From Pseudomonas sp. Seg1 (GTDB lineage Bacteria; Pseudomonadota; Gammaproteobacteria; Pseudomonadales; Pseudomonadaceae), in assembly GCF_018326005.1 (NCBI RefSeq), contig NZ_AP021903.1, positions 2,234,001 to 2,298,000 on the forward strand: a stretch of 64,000 nt of DNA, given 5' to 3'. Shown here in pieces: positions 46,031-56,261 of the stretch. The notes below the pieces were generated by a model. The model searched no databases, was not told the DNA's origin, and was given only the letters and a program-made list of their open reading frames with translations. Numbering within the stretch: the first letter of the stretch is position 1; each line of letters opens with the position of its first letter. Position numbers and translations under genes: made by a program.

Positions 46031-47143
46031 ATGAAACGTGTAGGTCTGATCGGTTGGCGCGGCATGGTCGGTTCCGTGCTCATGCAGCGGATGCTGGAAG
46101 AGCAGGACTTCGATCTAATCGAGCCAGTGTTTTTCACCACTTCCAATGTCGGTGGCCAAGGCCCGTCCGTGGGCAAGGACATTGCTCCGCTCAAGGACGC
46201 TTACAGCATTGAAGAGCTGAAGACCCTCGACGTGATCCTGACCTGCCAGGGCGGTGACTACACCAGCGAAGTATTCCCGAAGCTGCGCGAAGCCGGCTGG
46301 CAGGGATACTGGATCGACGCGGCCTCGAGCCTGCGGATGAACGATGACGCAGTGATCATTCTCGATCCGGTCAACCGCAAGGTCATCGACCAGCAACTCG
46401 ACGCGGGCACCAAGAACTACATCGGCGGCAACTGCACCGTCAGCCTGATGCTGATGGGCCTGGGCGGTCTGTTCGAAGCCGGTCTGGTCGAGTGGATGAG
46501 CGCCATGACCTATCAGGCGGCTTCCGGTGCCGGCGCGCAGAACATGCGTGAACTGATCAAGCAAATGGGCGCGACCCACGCCGCTGTCGCTGATCAACTG
46601 GCCGATCCGGCCAGCGCGATCCTCGACATCGACCGTCGCGTTGCCGAGGCCATGCGCAGCGATGCGTACCCGACCGAAAACTTCGGCGTACCGCTGGCCG
46701 GCAGCCTGATCCCGTGGATCGACAAGGAACTGCCGAACGGCCAGAGCCGTGAAGAGTGGAAGGCCCAGGCCGAGACCAACAAGATCCTCGGTCGCTTCAA
46801 GAGCCCAATCCCGGTCGACGGCATCTGCGTGCGCATCGGCGCCATGCGTTGCCACAGCCAGGCGCTGACCATCAAGCTGAACAAAGACGTGCCGATCGCC
46901 GATATCGAAGGGCTGATCAGCCAGCACAACCCTTGGGTCAAACTGGTGCCGAACCAGCGCGAAATCAGCATGCAGGAGCTGAGCCCGACCAAGGTCACCG
47001 GCACCCTGAATGTTCCGGTCGGCCGTCTGCGCAAGCTGAACATGGGTTCACAATTCGTCGGTGCCTTCACCGTCGGCGACCAACTGTTGTGGGGCGCGGC
47101 CGAACCGCTGCGTCGCATGCTGCGGATTTTGCTGGAGCGTTGA
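46031..47143 (+). CDS. asd: Aspartate-semialdehyde dehydrogenase
   Basis: NADPH-dependent enzyme at the branch to lysine, threonine, methionine and diaminopimelate, 370 residues (gamma-proteobacterial type). [17 protein letters not shown] binds NADPH, Cys135 in [10 protein letters not shown] is the nucleophile, and the [12 protein letters not shown] segment carries the catalytic His. A terminator follows at 47163. The paralogue usg lies next. Confidence 0.98.
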   Translation: MKRVGLIGWRGMVGSVLMQRMLEEQDFDLIEPVFFTTSNVGGQGPSVGKDIAPLKDAYSIEELKTLDVILTCQGGDYTSEVFPKLREAGWQGYWIDAASSLRMNDDAVIILDPVNRKVIDQQLDAGTKNYIGGNCTVSLMLMGLGGLFEAGLVEWMSAMTYQAASGAGAQNMRELIKQMGATHAAVADQLADPASAILDIDRRVAEAMRSDAYPTENFGVPLAGSLIPWIDKELPNGQSREEWKAQAETNKILGRFKSPIPVDGICVRIGAMRCHSQALTIKLNKDVPIADIEGLISQHNPWVKLVPNQREISMQELSPTKVTGTLNVPVGRLRKLNMGSQFVGAFTVGDQLLWGAAEPLRRMLRILLER

Positions 47144-47162
47144 TCGCTTGATGCAATGAAAG

Positions 47163-47196
47163 AACCCGTGCCTTGTGAGAGGTGCGGGTTTTTTTA
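47163..47196 (+). terminator. Rho-independent terminator of asd
   Basis: AACCCGTGCCT pairs with AGGTGCGGGTT (two G-T pairs) around a six-base loop, followed by T residues. Confidence 0.85.
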
Positions 47197-47224
47197 TCCC
47201 TGATGGTTCTCGGTCGTCGGGTCT

Positions 47225-47325
47225 GGCCCCATCGCTGGCAAGCCAGCTCCCACATTGGTCGATGTTGCCCACAAATGTTATGCACAACACATAAACCTGT
47301 GGGAGCTGGCTTGCCAGCGATGGGG
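47225..47325. repeat. REP doublet
   Basis: Inverted copies at about 47229-47255 and 47299-47322 with the GTGGGAGCTGGCTTGCCAGC core; between asd and usg. Confidence 0.92.
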
Positions 47326-47418
47326 ACGGCACAGGCGCCACAAATCCCGGCAGAAATTGCCTGTGCGCCAGTCACCCGGTAAAGTGCCGCTCCCCCCGTT
47401 TCGCCAGAGGCTCGCACC

Positions 47419-48429
47419 ATGACCCAGACCCTAGATATTGCCGTGATCGGCGCCACCGGTACTGTCGGCGAAACCCTCGTACAGATTCTTGAAGAGCGCG
47501 ACTTCCCGGTCGGCAATCTGCACCTGTTGGCCAGCAGCGAATCCGCCGGCAGTTCGGTGCTGTTCCGCAACAAGAACGTGCGTGTGCGTGAAGTCGACGA
47601 GTTCGATTTCAGCAAGGTCAAACTGGTGTTCTTCGCTGCCGGCCCGGCCATCACCCTGAGCTACGCTGCTCGCGCGCAAGCTGCCGGCTGCTCGCTTATC
47701 GACTTGTCCGGCGCCTTGCCGGCCGATCAGGCGCCGCAAGTGGTGCCGGAAGCCAATTCCGATGTGCTCGCTGGTTTGAAAGCGCCGTTCCAGGTCAGCA
47801 GCCCAAGCCCGTCGGCCGCCACGCTCGCCGTGGTGCTGGCACCGTTGCTCGATCTGATCGACCTGCAATACGTCAACGTCACCGCCAATCTGGCCGTTTC
47901 CGCTCAGGGTCGCGAGGCCGTCACCGAACTGGCGCGTCAGACTGCCGAGCTGCTGAACATGCGCCCACTGGAGCCGACATTCTTTGATCGGCAGATGGCC
48001 TTCAACCTGCTGGCTCAGGTCGGTACGCCTGACGCGCAAGGCCACACGCTGCTGGAAAAGCGTCTGGTGCGCGAGCTGCGCCAAGTGCTGGCGCAGCCTT
48101 TATTAAAGATTTCCGCAACTTGTGTTCAAGCCCCGGTGTTTTTTGGCGATAGCTTTAGCGTGACCTTGCAGTCAGCGCAGGCCGTCGACCTGGAAAAGGT
48201 CAACGCCGCACTGGAAGATGCACCCGGTATCGAGCTGGTCGAAGCCGGCGATTATCCGACCGCAGTCGGTGACGCGGTAGGGCAGGACGTTGTCTATGTC
48301 GGTCGGGTGCGCAGCGGTGTCGACGACCCGGCGGAACTTAATCTGTGGCTGACGTCAGATAACGTACGCAAAGGCGCCGCCCTTAACGCTGTGCAGGTGG
48401 CCGAATTGTTGATAAAAGACCTGCTGTAA
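47419..48429 (+). CDS. usg: Aspartate-semialdehyde dehydrogenase-like protein Usg
   Basis: A 336-residue paralogue of aspartate-semialdehyde dehydrogenase. The N-terminal dinucleotide fold is kept (VIGATGTVGETLVQIL, LLASSESAGSS), but the active-site region that carries the nucleophilic Cys in true enzymes reads QVSSPSPSAATLAVVLAPL with no Cys, so dehydrogenase activity is unlikely. Gene order asd-usg-fimV-truA is conserved in Pseudomonas. The function of Usg proteins is not established. Confidence 0.9.
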   Translation: MTQTLDIAVIGATGTVGETLVQILEERDFPVGNLHLLASSESAGSSVLFRNKNVRVREVDEFDFSKVKLVFFAAGPAITLSYAARAQAAGCSLIDLSGALPADQAPQVVPEANSDVLAGLKAPFQVSSPSPSAATLAVVLAPLLDLIDLQYVNVTANLAVSAQGREAVTELARQTAELLNMRPLEPTFFDRQMAFNLLAQVGTPDAQGHTLLEKRLVRELRQVLAQPLLKISATCVQAPVFFGDSFSVTLQSAQAVDLEKVNAALEDAPGIELVEAGDYPTAVGDAVGQDVVYVGRVRSGVDDPAELNLWLTSDNVRKGAALNAVQVAELLIKDLL

Positions 48430-48637
48430 AAGATACTTGGCAACAATTTGTCGACTGATTCTAGGTGAGCGCTATGCTTGCCCGCAGCACTCGATAACGT
48501 TTCACCCTCCGGGACTTTCCGGGGCATCAAAGAAATGATCGCGCGCGACATCTGTCGTCGTCGCGCGCAATGCCTTACGGCAGCGGTATTCAACATCTTC
48601 TCGCTGGCCGAGGAACGTTCAAACAAAGGATGAGGCT

Positions 48638-51304
48638 ATGGTTCAAGTTCGCAAACTGGTGTTAGCAATAGCGGCCGCCTCGGCGCTGTCCTCCGGTATG
48701 GCGCATGCCCTCGGGCTCGGGGAGCTGACCCTGAAGTCGACCCTGAACCAGCCGCTGGTGGCTGAAATCGAGCTGCTCGACGTCAAGGATCTCACCGCTG
48801 CCGAAGTGGTGCCGAGCCTGGCTTCCCCTGAAGATTTCGCCAAGGCCGGCGTTGATCGCCAGGCCTTCCTCAACGATCTGACCTTTACCCCGGTGCTCAA
48901 CGCCAGCGGCAAAAGCGTGCTGCGCGTCACGTCGAGCAAGCCGCTGTCGGAACCGATGGTCAAATTCCTCGTGCAGGTGATGTGGCCCAATGGCCGCCTG
49001 CTGCGCGATTACAGTGTGCTGCTGGATCCATCGAAGTTCTCGCCGCAGACCGCTGATGCGGCCGCGCAACCGGCGCCGTCGCAGACTATTGCCGCACCGA
49101 CCACGGGCGCCACGCACCCGACTCAATACACCACAACGCCTCGCGATACCTTGTGGGAAATCGCCGCGAAGGCGCGCACCGGCGGTTCGGTGCAGCAGAC
49201 CATGCTGGCGATTCAGGCGCTGAACCCCGATGCGTTTATCGGTGGCAACATCAACCGGCTGAAAACCGGTCAGGTGCTGCGTCTGCCCGATTCGGTGCAA
49301 AGCACTGCGCTGCCGCAAACCAAGGCAATCGCTGAAGTCGCGGCGCAGAACGAAGCCTGGCGTCAGGGCCGTCGTTACGTGGCCAAACCTGGCACCGGTC
49401 AGCAGCAGCTCGACGCGACCAATCGTGGTCGCGCCAACACCGGCGCCGCGCAGAACACCAGCGACAACCTGAGCCTGGTCTCCGCCGAAAGCGCCAAGGC
49501 GCGTGGCAAAGGCCCGGCGGGCGACGCCAAGGCGTTGAGCAACAAATTGGCGGTGACTCAGGAAAGCCTCGACACGACTCGTCGTGACAACGAGGAACTG
49601 AAAAGCCGCATGTCCGATCTGCAAAGCCAGTTGGACAAGCTGCAAAAACTGATCGAGCTGAAGAACAATCAACTGGCGAAGATGCAGGCTGAAGGGGCGG
49701 GCGCTGCGCCTGCTGCGAATGCCGCTGTTGCACCGGTTCCGGCGATCACCGCTGAACTGGCCGCAACACCGCCAGCAACACCGCCAGCAACGCCGGCAGA
49801 AGCGGCCTCGCCGACGCCAGAATCCGCCATTGCGCCGCCGGTCGATACACCCGCTGAAACGCCGGTGGTCGAGCCCAAGCCTGTGGTCGATGACGAGAAG
49901 ACGTTCAACGAGCTGCTGACCAATCCGATCCTGCTGGGTCTGATCGGCGGCGGTGCAGTGGTTCTGCTGCTCTTGCTGTTGCTGCTGGCCCGTCGTCGCA
50001 AAGCACAGCAGGAAGCCGAGAAGCATCTGCGCATGGCTCGCGCCCTGTCTGAAGAGCAAGAATTCTCCGCCGAGCAGGATCTGCCGGAAAGCAGCTTCGA
50101 AGGTCTGGAAACCCCGGCCGCCAGCGTCAAGCTCAATACACCGGCTCCTGCGCCAGCACCTGCTCCAGCTCCGATCGTCGCGCCGGTGGTCATGGCTGAA
50201 CCGATTGCCGCGCCACTGGTGGCCCCGGCCGCCGATCGCTCGGATGACGTGCTGGACAAGGCTCAGTCGCACATCAATGCCGGTCGCTTGAATCAGGCGG
50301 CTGCGCTGCTGGAAGAGGGCGTCAGCCTTGAGCCGCAGCGTAGCGATCTGCGCCTGAAGCTGATGGAAGTCTACGGTCAGCAAGGCGATCGCGATGCGTT
50401 CGTCGGTCAAGAGCGTCAACTGGTTGCCAACGGCGACAACTTCGCCAAGGTCGAAGAGCTGAAAAGCCGCTTCCCGGCCATGGCTGTTGTGGCTGCTGCC
50501 GGTCTGGCTGCCGCTGCTGTCGCTGCCGAGCTGGACGCACAGTACGTCAAGGACTTGCTGCTGGATGAGCCGGAAGTAGCGGAGCCCGCTCCGGCGCCGG
50601 TCGAAGATGATCTGGACAGCGCGTTCGACCTGAGTCTGGACGATCTCGACAACATCACCCCGGTCACCCCTGAGCCCGTGGTCGAGCCGCAAGCGCCAGT
50701 CGAGCTGGACGAGTTCCCGTCGGACGATGACCTGAGCTTCGAATCGGTGCTGCAACAGCAGACCGAGATCAAAGAAAATCTTGACGATCTGTCGGACTTC
50801 GACCTGGATCTGGACCTCGGTGCCGAGCCAGCGCCAGCGGTTGATCTGGCGGACGATGACTTCCTGCTGGATCTGGACGAAGGCGTGAAGGATCTGCCGC
50901 CGGTCGAGCCGCCGGTCGTCGCTGACGTGCCGCAGGATGATCTGGAGCTGCCGGCCGACTTCGATCTGTCGCTGGCCGACGAAATGGACAGCAATCCTGC
51001 GGCTGAACCTGATGCGTTCGCTTCTGAACTGGATGACGTCAACGCTGAGCTGGATCGTCTGTCGCAAAGCATCGCCGAGCCGACCTTTACTGAAGCTGAT
51101 GCGGCTATCGGTGATGATCTGGGCGAAGACGATTTTGACTTCCTCGCGGGTACTGACGAAGCCGCCACCAAGCTCGATCTGGCCCAGGCCTACATTGACA
51201 TGGGCGACAACGACGGCGCGCGCGACATCCTCAACGAAGTGTTGACCGAGGGTGACGAGAAGCAGCGTGGCGAAGCCAAGGAAATGCTTTCGAATCTGGC
51301 TTGA
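48638..51304 (+). CDS. fimV: Polar hub and motility protein FimV
   Basis: An 888-residue inner-membrane protein that organises the cell pole and is needed for type IV pilus function and twitching in P. aeruginosa. It has a signal peptide (1-25, ending AHA), the FimV N-terminal domain from LGLGELTLKSTLNQPL, and a periplasmic LysM peptidoglycan-binding domain at about 163-222 (TPRDTLWEIAAKA, RLKTGQVLRLP). A coiled coil follows at about 310-350, a Pro/Ala/Thr-rich linker, one transmembrane helix at about 426-447, and a very acidic cytoplasmic region. The conserved FimV C-terminal helical domain is at 843-888 (ATKLDLAQAYIDMGDNDGA). The ATG at 48638 has AAAGGATGAGG upstream. Confidence 0.95.
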   Translation: MVQVRKLVLAIAAASALSSGMAHALGLGELTLKSTLNQPLVAEIELLDVKDLTAAEVVPSLASPEDFAKAGVDRQAFLNDLTFTPVLNASGKSVLRVTSSKPLSEPMVKFLVQVMWPNGRLLRDYSVLLDPSKFSPQTADAAAQPAPSQTIAAPTTGATHPTQYTTTPRDTLWEIAAKARTGGSVQQTMLAIQALNPDAFIGGNINRLKTGQVLRLPDSVQSTALPQTKAIAEVAAQNEAWRQGRRYVAKPGTGQQQLDATNRGRANTGAAQNTSDNLSLVSAESAKARGKGPAGDAKALSNKLAVTQESLDTTRRDNEELKSRMSDLQSQLDKLQKLIELKNNQLAKMQAEGAGAAPAANAAVAPVPAITAELAATPPATPPATPAEAASPTPESAIAPPVDTPAETPVVEPKPVVDDEKTFNELLTNPILLGLIGGGAVVLLLLLLLLARRRKAQQEAEKHLRMARALSEEQEFSAEQDLPESSFEGLETPAASVKLNTPAPAPAPAPAPIVAPVVMAEPIAAPLVAPAADRSDDVLDKAQSHINAGRLNQAAALLEEGVSLEPQRSDLRLKLMEVYGQQGDRDAFVGQERQLVANGDNFAKVEELKSRFPAMAVVAAAGLAAAAVAAELDAQYVKDLLLDEPEVAEPAPAPVEDDLDSAFDLSLDDLDNITPVTPEPVVEPQAPVELDEFPSDDDLSFESVLQQQTEIKENLDDLSDFDLDLDLGAEPAPAVDLADDDFLLDLDEGVKDLPPVEPPVVADVPQDDLELPADFDLSLADEMDSNPAAEPDAFASELDDVNAELDRLSQSIAEPTFTEADAAIGDDLGEDDFDFLAGTDEAATKLDLAQAYIDMGDNDGARDILNEVLTEGDEKQRGEAKEMLSNLA

Positions 51305-51320
51305 TTCAGCGGTAACAAAA

Positions 51321-51350
51321 AAAACGGCAGCCATTGAGGCTGCCGTTTTT
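51321..51350 (+). terminator. Rho-independent terminator of fimV
   Basis: AAAACGGCAGCC/GGCTGCCGTTTT stem with ATTGA loop, ending in T residues. Confidence 0.93.
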
Positions 51351-51374
51351 GTTTGGGCTGGATGCTGTTTGCCT

Positions 51375-51465
51375 GAGCTATCGCCATCGCTGGCAAGCCA
51401 GCTCCCACAGTTTTGGCGGCGCACGCAATTTCCGTGGGAGCTGGCTTGCCAGCGATGGCGCCAGA
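51375..51465. repeat. REP doublet
   Basis: Inverted copies at about 51385-51411 and 51434-51460 with the GTGGGAGCTGGCTTGCCAGC core. Confidence 0.92.
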
Positions 51466-51484
51466 TCAGACGACAGAGAACTCT

Positions 51485-51513
51485 CTGGCATCCACTGACC
51501 ACGGCCCTATAAT
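51485..51513 (+). promoter_or_regulatory. Promoter of the truA operon
   Basis: CTGGCA (51485-51490), 17 bases, and a perfect TATAAT (51508-51513). An ATG that could be read as the truA start lies inside this -10 box, so translation must start further downstream. Confidence 0.75.
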
Positions 51514-51547
51514 GCTCGCCTTTGCAAAAACAGCAGGCTGTCTCACC

Positions 51548-52402
51548 TTGGCAAACATAGATAACCCGGCCGCCGAAATGGCGCCCGACGGCTTTTACCG
51601 CGTCGCGCTTGGCGTTGAATACAAAGGCTCGCGCTACAGCGGCTGGCAGCGTCAGTTGACCGGCGTAGCCACGGTGCAAGAAGAGCTCGAGAAGGCCTTG
51701 TCGAAAGTCGCCAACTCGCCGGTCTCGCTGCAGTGCGCCGGGCGTACCGACGCTGGTGTGCACGCCTGCGGCCAAGTGGTGCATTTCGATACAACGGTTG
51801 ATCGTTCGCTGAAAGCCTGGGTCATGGGCGCCAATATCAATTTGCCCCACGACATCAGCGTCAGTTGGGCGCGAGTGATGCCGGCGCATTTCCATGCGCG
51901 GTTCAAAGCCATCGCCCGGCGTTATCGCTACGTGATCTACAACGATCAGATTCGTCCGGCGCACCTCAACGAAGAAATCACCTGGAACCACCGCCCGCTG
52001 GATGTCGAGCGCATGGCCGAGGCCGCGCAATATCTGATCGGGACCCATGATTTCAGCGCCTTCCGTGCCGGTCAGTGCCAGGCCAAGTCACCGATCAAGA
52101 AGATGCACCACCTGCGCGTGACCCGCCACGGCAAGATGATCGTGCTCGACATCCGCGCCAACGCTTTTCTGCATCACATGGTGCGCAACATTGCCGGTGT
52201 GCTGATGACCATTGGTGCCGGCGAGCGACCGGTCGAGTGGATGAAAGAGGTGCTGGAGAGCCGCGAGCGCCGCTCCGGGGGTGTGACAGCGCATCCTTAC
52301 GGGTTGTATCTGGTGCAGGTCGAGTATCACGACGAATTCCCGTTGCCCGAGCGTTTTATCGGGCCACATTTCCTTACGGGTTTCTCCGAACTTGACGGCT
52401 GA
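51548..52402 (+). CDS. truA: tRNA pseudouridine(38-40) synthase
   Basis: Pseudouridine synthase acting on the tRNA anticodon arm, 284 residues from the TTG at 51548, or 274 from an ATG at 51578. Conserved elements: [36 protein letters not shown] with the catalytic Asp in [22 protein letters not shown], and the C-terminal [14 protein letters not shown]. The TTG start is favoured because CAGG lies about 10 bases upstream and transcription from the TATAAT box begins near 51520; the ATG at 51512 is excluded by that promoter. trpF follows after 65 bases. Confidence 0.95.
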   Translation: MANIDNPAAEMAPDGFYRVALGVEYKGSRYSGWQRQLTGVATVQEELEKALSKVANSPVSLQCAGRTDAGVHACGQVVHFDTTVDRSLKAWVMGANINLPHDISVSWARVMPAHFHARFKAIARRYRYVIYNDQIRPAHLNEEITWNHRPLDVERMAEAAQYLIGTHDFSAFRAGQCQAKSPIKKMHHLRVTRHGKMIVLDIRANAFLHHMVRNIAGVLMTIGAGERPVEWMKEVLESRERRSGGVTAHPYGLYLVQVEYHDEFPLPERFIGPHFLTGFSELDG

Positions 52403-52467
52403 CGCCCTCGAACGCTTTTGTTACCATCCGGGACTTTCCCGGATTTTACCTTGGAGTTTTTCTCGAC

Positions 52468-53094
52468 ATGTCAGCCGTTCGCAGCAAGATCTGCGGGATT
52501 ACCCGCATAGAAGATGCGCTGGCAGCCGTCGAAGCCGGGGCTGATGCGATCGGGTTCGTGTTCTACGCCAAGAGTCCGCGTGCGGTAAACGTGCAGCAGG
52601 TGCGAGCGATCATCAAGGCGTTGCCGCCGTTTGTGACTACGGTGGGCCTGTTCGTCAACGCCAGTCGCTGTGAGTTGGGCGAGATTCTCGATGCCGTGCC
52701 ACTGGATCTGTTGCAGTTCCACGGTGATGAATCGGCAGAGGAGTGCGAAGGCTGGCATCGTCCGTACATCAAGGCGCTGCGAGTCAAGGCCGGCGATGAC
52801 ATCGCTGCGTCCGTCGATGCATACCCAAGCGCCAGTGGCGTGCTGCTCGACACTTATGTCGAAGGCGTGCCCGGCGGAACCGGCGAGGCCTTCGACTGGT
52901 CTTTGATTCCGCAAGGTTTGAGCAAGCCCTTGATTCTGGCGGGCGGTCTGACCCCGGAAAATGTCGCAGACGCTGTGGCCCGGGTGAAACCCTACGCCGT
53001 CGACGTCAGTGGCGGGGTAGAAGCGAGTAAAGGCATCAAGGATCACGTGAAGGTTCGGGCGTTTATCGACGCCGTACGCAAAGCTCCATATTGA
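52468..53094 (+). CDS. trpF: Phosphoribosylanthranilate isomerase
   Basis: Single-domain (beta/alpha)8 isomerase of tryptophan synthesis, 208 residues. The N-terminal motif [14 protein letters not shown] carries the catalytic Cys, Asp lies in [20 protein letters not shown], and the phosphate-binding [10 protein letters not shown] and [14 protein letters not shown] segments are intact. Separate from trpC as in other pseudomonads. Confidence 0.97.
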   Translation: MSAVRSKICGITRIEDALAAVEAGADAIGFVFYAKSPRAVNVQQVRAIIKALPPFVTTVGLFVNASRCELGEILDAVPLDLLQFHGDESAEECEGWHRPYIKALRVKAGDDIAASVDAYPSASGVLLDTYVEGVPGGTGEAFDWSLIPQGLSKPLILAGGLTPENVADAVARVKPYAVDVSGGVEASKGIKDHVKVRAFIDAVRKAPY

Positions 53095-53298
53095 TGTGAC
53101 GGCTGGCAGTCTGCCGCCGTCCATCAATGCACTTGCACAAAGCAGGCGCGGCTGAGGGTTTGTTAGCAGTACGCAGGTCATGTTTCGCGCTGACCGTGGC
53201 TGTTCACCCATCATCGCCACACACATGAATTTAGCTGAAGGGCATACGCGGGGCTGCGAACCAGAGCGTTCGGGCCGCCGGTACTGGAGAAAGAAAGC

Positions 53299-54219
53299 AT
53301 GAGCAACTGGTTAGTAGACAAACTGATCCCTTCGATCATGCGTTCGGAGGTCAAGAAGAGCTCGGTGCCTGAAGGTCTGTGGCACAAATGCCCGTCCTGC
53401 GAGGCTGTGCTGTACCGTCCGGAGCTGGAAAAGACCCTGGATGTTTGCCCAAAGTGCAACCACCACATGCGCATCGGCGCACGTGCACGCATCGACATCT
53501 TCCTCGATGCCGAGGGTCGCAACGAACTGGGCGCCGATCTGGAGCCGGTTGACCGTCTGAAATTCCGCGACGGCAAGAAGTACAAGGATCGCCTGACCGC
53601 TGCCCAGAAGCAGACCGGCGAGAAAGATGCGCTGATCTCCGTCAGCGGCACCCTGCTGGGTATGCCGGTGGTGGTTTCAGCGTTCGAATTCAGCTTCATG
53701 GGCGGTTCCATGGGCGCCATCGTCGGCGAGCGCTTCGTTCGCGCTGCCAACTACGCGCTGGAAAATCGTTGCCCGATGATCTGCTTTGCCGCTTCCGGCG
53801 GTGCGCGCATGCAGGAAGCCCTGATCTCGCTGATGCAGATGGCCAAGACTTCGGCTGTGCTGGCGCGTCTGCGTGAAGAAGGCATTCCGTTCATCTCCGT
53901 GCTGACCGACCCGGTCTACGGTGGTGTTTCCGCCAGTCTGGCGATGCTCGGTGACGTGATCGTCGGTGAGCCGAAAGCCCTGATCGGCTTCGCCGGTCCG
54001 CGTGTGATCGAGCAGACCGTTCGCGAAAAACTGCCGGAAGGCTTCCAGCGCAGCGAGTTCCTGCTGGAACACGGTGCGATCGACATGATCATCCATCGTC
54101 AGGAGCTGCGTCCGCGCCTGGGTAACCTGCTGGCACAAATGACCGGCAAGCCGACGCCGAAATTCGTCGCCGCGCCGATCGAGCCGATCGTCGTTCCGCC
54201 GGTGCCTGCCAACGTATGA
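53299..54219 (+). CDS. accD: Acetyl-CoA carboxylase carboxyltransferase, beta subunit
   Basis: Beta subunit of the carboxyltransferase that makes malonyl-CoA, 306 residues. The N-terminal zinc ribbon is visible as [15 protein letters not shown] followed by CPKC. The crotonase-fold core contains [15 protein letters not shown] and [18 protein letters not shown]. The 204 bases before it hold no gene. GGAGAAAGAAAGC precedes the ATG. Its stop overlaps the folC start. Confidence 0.98.
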   Translation: MSNWLVDKLIPSIMRSEVKKSSVPEGLWHKCPSCEAVLYRPELEKTLDVCPKCNHHMRIGARARIDIFLDAEGRNELGADLEPVDRLKFRDGKKYKDRLTAAQKQTGEKDALISVSGTLLGMPVVVSAFEFSFMGGSMGAIVGERFVRAANYALENRCPMICFAASGGARMQEALISLMQMAKTSAVLARLREEGIPFISVLTDPVYGGVSASLAMLGDVIVGEPKALIGFAGPRVIEQTVREKLPEGFQRSEFLLEHGAIDMIIHRQELRPRLGNLLAQMTGKPTPKFVAAPIEPIVVPPVPANV

Positions 54220-55523
54220 TCGAGCGCACCCTTGGCGAGTGGCTCGCCTACCTGGAGCAGTTGCATCCGTCCGCCATCGACATGGGCCTGGAGCGTTCGC
54301 AACAGGTAGCGTCCCGCATGGGGCTGGGCCAGCCGGCGCCTCGGGTGATTACGGTCACCGGCACCAACGGCAAGGGTTCGACCTGCGCGTTCGTGGCTTC
54401 ATTGCTGCGCGCGCAGGGCCTGAGCGTTGGTGTCTACAATTCCCCGCACCTGCTGCGTTATAACGAGCGGGTGCAGCTCAATGGCGTCGAAGCCACTGAC
54501 GCGCAGCTGTGCGAAGCCTTTGCTGCGGTCGAGGCCGGGCGCGGCGAAACCTCCCTGACTTACTTCGAAATGGGCACCCTGGCGGCGTTCTGGCTTTTCC
54601 AACAAGCCGGACTTGACGCCGTGGTGCTGGAAGTCGGTCTGGGTGGGCGTCTGGACACGGTCAACGTGGTCGATGCCGATATCGCACTGGTTACCAGCAT
54701 CGGTGTTGATCACGCCGATTATCTGGGTGATACCCGTGAATCCGTGGCTTTCGAGAAAGCCGGGATTTTCCGCCATGGCAAACCGGCCTTGTGTGGTGAC
54801 CTCAATCCTCCGCAACCGTTGCTCGACAAGGCGCGGGAACTGGCTTGCCCGTTCTTCCTGCGCGGGCGTGATTTCGATCTCGGTATCACCGATCAACATT
54901 GGCAGTGGCGCGGTACCGACGCGCAGGGGCAGGTTGTCGAGCTGCACGATTTGCCGCTGCTCGATCTGCCGATGGAAAACGCCGCGCTGGCGTTGCAGGC
55001 CTATCTGTTGCTCGGTTTGCCATGGGAGGCGCAACAGATTATTGCGGCTCTGCAGGGGACTCGCGTAGTCGGACGTCTGGATCGCCGTTCGTTCGAATTC
55101 GATGGCAAACGCCTGAACCTGCTGCTGGATGTGGGTCATAACCCGCACGCGGCGGAGTATCTGGCCCGCCGTCTGGCCTCGCGACCGCCGGTCGGCAAGC
55201 GTCTGGCGGTGTTTGGACTGCTGGCGGACAAGGATCTGGATGGTGTTATCGGCGAATTGAATGCTAGTGTCGAGCACTGGGCCGTAGCGCCGCTGGATTC
55301 GCCGCGCGCTCGTCCGGTTGCAGAATTAGACGCTGCATTGCAGAACCTTGGCGCATCGGTCACGTCTTACGACAGTGTTGCCGCCGCTCTGGAAGGGCAG
55401 TGTGCAGTAGCAACCAGTGACGACGAGATTCTGTTGTTCGGATCATTTTATTGTGTCGCCGAGGCCCTTGAATGGCTGGCCCGGCGCTCCACGGAGGAAG
55501 CGGCAAATGGCTTTGCTGGATAA
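54216..55523 (+). CDS. folC: Bifunctional folylpolyglutamate / dihydrofolate synthase
   Basis: Mur-ligase-type ATPase that adds glutamate to dihydropteroate and to folates, 435 residues. The P-loop is [16 protein letters not shown], the omega-loop/DHP region includes [17 protein letters not shown], and [18 protein letters not shown] and [13 protein letters not shown] are the conserved Mur-ligase signatures. The ATG overlaps the accD stop (ATGA), and the gene overlaps the next by 17 bases, so accD-folC-SPOR form one operon. Confidence 0.96.
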   Translation: MIERTLGEWLAYLEQLHPSAIDMGLERSQQVASRMGLGQPAPRVITVTGTNGKGSTCAFVASLLRAQGLSVGVYNSPHLLRYNERVQLNGVEATDAQLCEAFAAVEAGRGETSLTYFEMGTLAAFWLFQQAGLDAVVLEVGLGGRLDTVNVVDADIALVTSIGVDHADYLGDTRESVAFEKAGIFRHGKPALCGDLNPPQPLLDKARELACPFFLRGRDFDLGITDQHWQWRGTDAQGQVVELHDLPLLDLPMENAALALQAYLLLGLPWEAQQIIAALQGTRVVGRLDRRSFEFDGKRLNLLLDVGHNPHAAEYLARRLASRPPVGKRLAVFGLLADKDLDGVIGELNASVEHWAVAPLDSPRARPVAELDAALQNLGASVTSYDSVAAALEGQCAVATSDDEILLFGSFYCVAEALEWLARRSTEEAANGFAG

Positions 55524-56163
55524 AGCGTACAAGCAGCGCATGGTCGGTGCCCTGGTGCTGGTGGCGCTGGCGGTGATCTTCCTGCCAATGCTGTTTTCCC
55601 GCCAGGATGAGCAGCGTCAGGTGACTGTCGATGCGCCCGCCGCGCCGCACGCACCTGTCGTGCCGCAAGTGCAGATGGAAACCGTGGCCGTTCCCGAGCC
55701 GCAGGCCTTGCCGCAAGAGCCGGTGCCGACGGATGAAGACGTCGCAGAAGACACTGCGCCTGCTGTCCCGGTTGCTCCGACGCCAGCGCCCGCTGCCCCC
55801 ATCGCCATCGTCAAACCTGCAGCGCCGCCTGCGGTGGCCAAGCCGATTCCGGCGCCTGCGCAGCCTATCGCCGCTGCATCGTCCAGGCCTGACACCACGC
55901 AAAGTCGCGTCGATGCCAACGGTCTGTCGGTCAGCTGGTCGGTGCAACTGGCCAGCCTGTCGAGTCGCGCCAGTGCTGAAAGCCTGCAGAAAACCCTGCG
56001 CAGCCAGGGTTATAACGCCTACATCCGTTCTGCCGATGGCAAGAACCGGGTGTTCGTCGGTCCACTGATCGAGCGCGCCGAAGCCGATCGTCTGCGTGAT
56101 CTGTTGGGTCGTCAGCAGAACCTCAAGGGTTTTGTCGTGCGCTTCCAGCCCGAGCGCGGCTGA
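55507..56163 (+). CDS. SPOR-domain inner-membrane protein (DedD-like)
   Basis: A 218-residue bitopic protein: a short cytoplasmic basic N-terminus (KAYKQRMVG), one transmembrane helix (ALVLVALAVIFLPML), a long Pro/Ala-rich periplasmic linker at about residues 35-140, and a C-terminal SPOR domain (about 143-215: WSVQLASLSSRASAESLQ, NRVFVGPLIERAEAD). SPOR domains bind denuded peptidoglycan at the division septum; DedD of E. coli has this layout and gene position (folC-dedD-cvpA-purF). The start at 55507 has GGAGGAAGCGGCAA upstream, inside the end of folC. Confidence 0.9.
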   Translation: MALLDKAYKQRMVGALVLVALAVIFLPMLFSRQDEQRQVTVDAPAAPHAPVVPQVQMETVAVPEPQALPQEPVPTDEDVAEDTAPAVPVAPTPAPAAPIAIVKPAAPPAVAKPIPAPAQPIAAASSRPDTTQSRVDANGLSVSWSVQLASLSSRASAESLQKTLRSQGYNAYIRSADGKNRVFVGPLIERAEADRLRDLLGRQQNLKGFVVRFQPERG

Positions 56164-56261
56164 AAACTATCACTTCGATTGAAATGCACTGAAAATCGCA
56201 GCTTACCGACAGCCATGCGCTCTGCTAAAATGCGCCGCCTTATCCGTCTGTAGGCTGCACT

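Noticed and set aside
51512..51514. ATG as the truA start codon
   Set aside because: It lies inside a perfect TATAAT -10 box with a -35 at 17 bases, so it would not be in the transcript.
48662..52048. Minus-strand open frame of 1128 codons antisense to fimV and truA
   Set aside because: Its product is an unlikely Gln/His/Arg-rich sequence, and it runs across two well-recognised genes, a terminator and a REP doublet.
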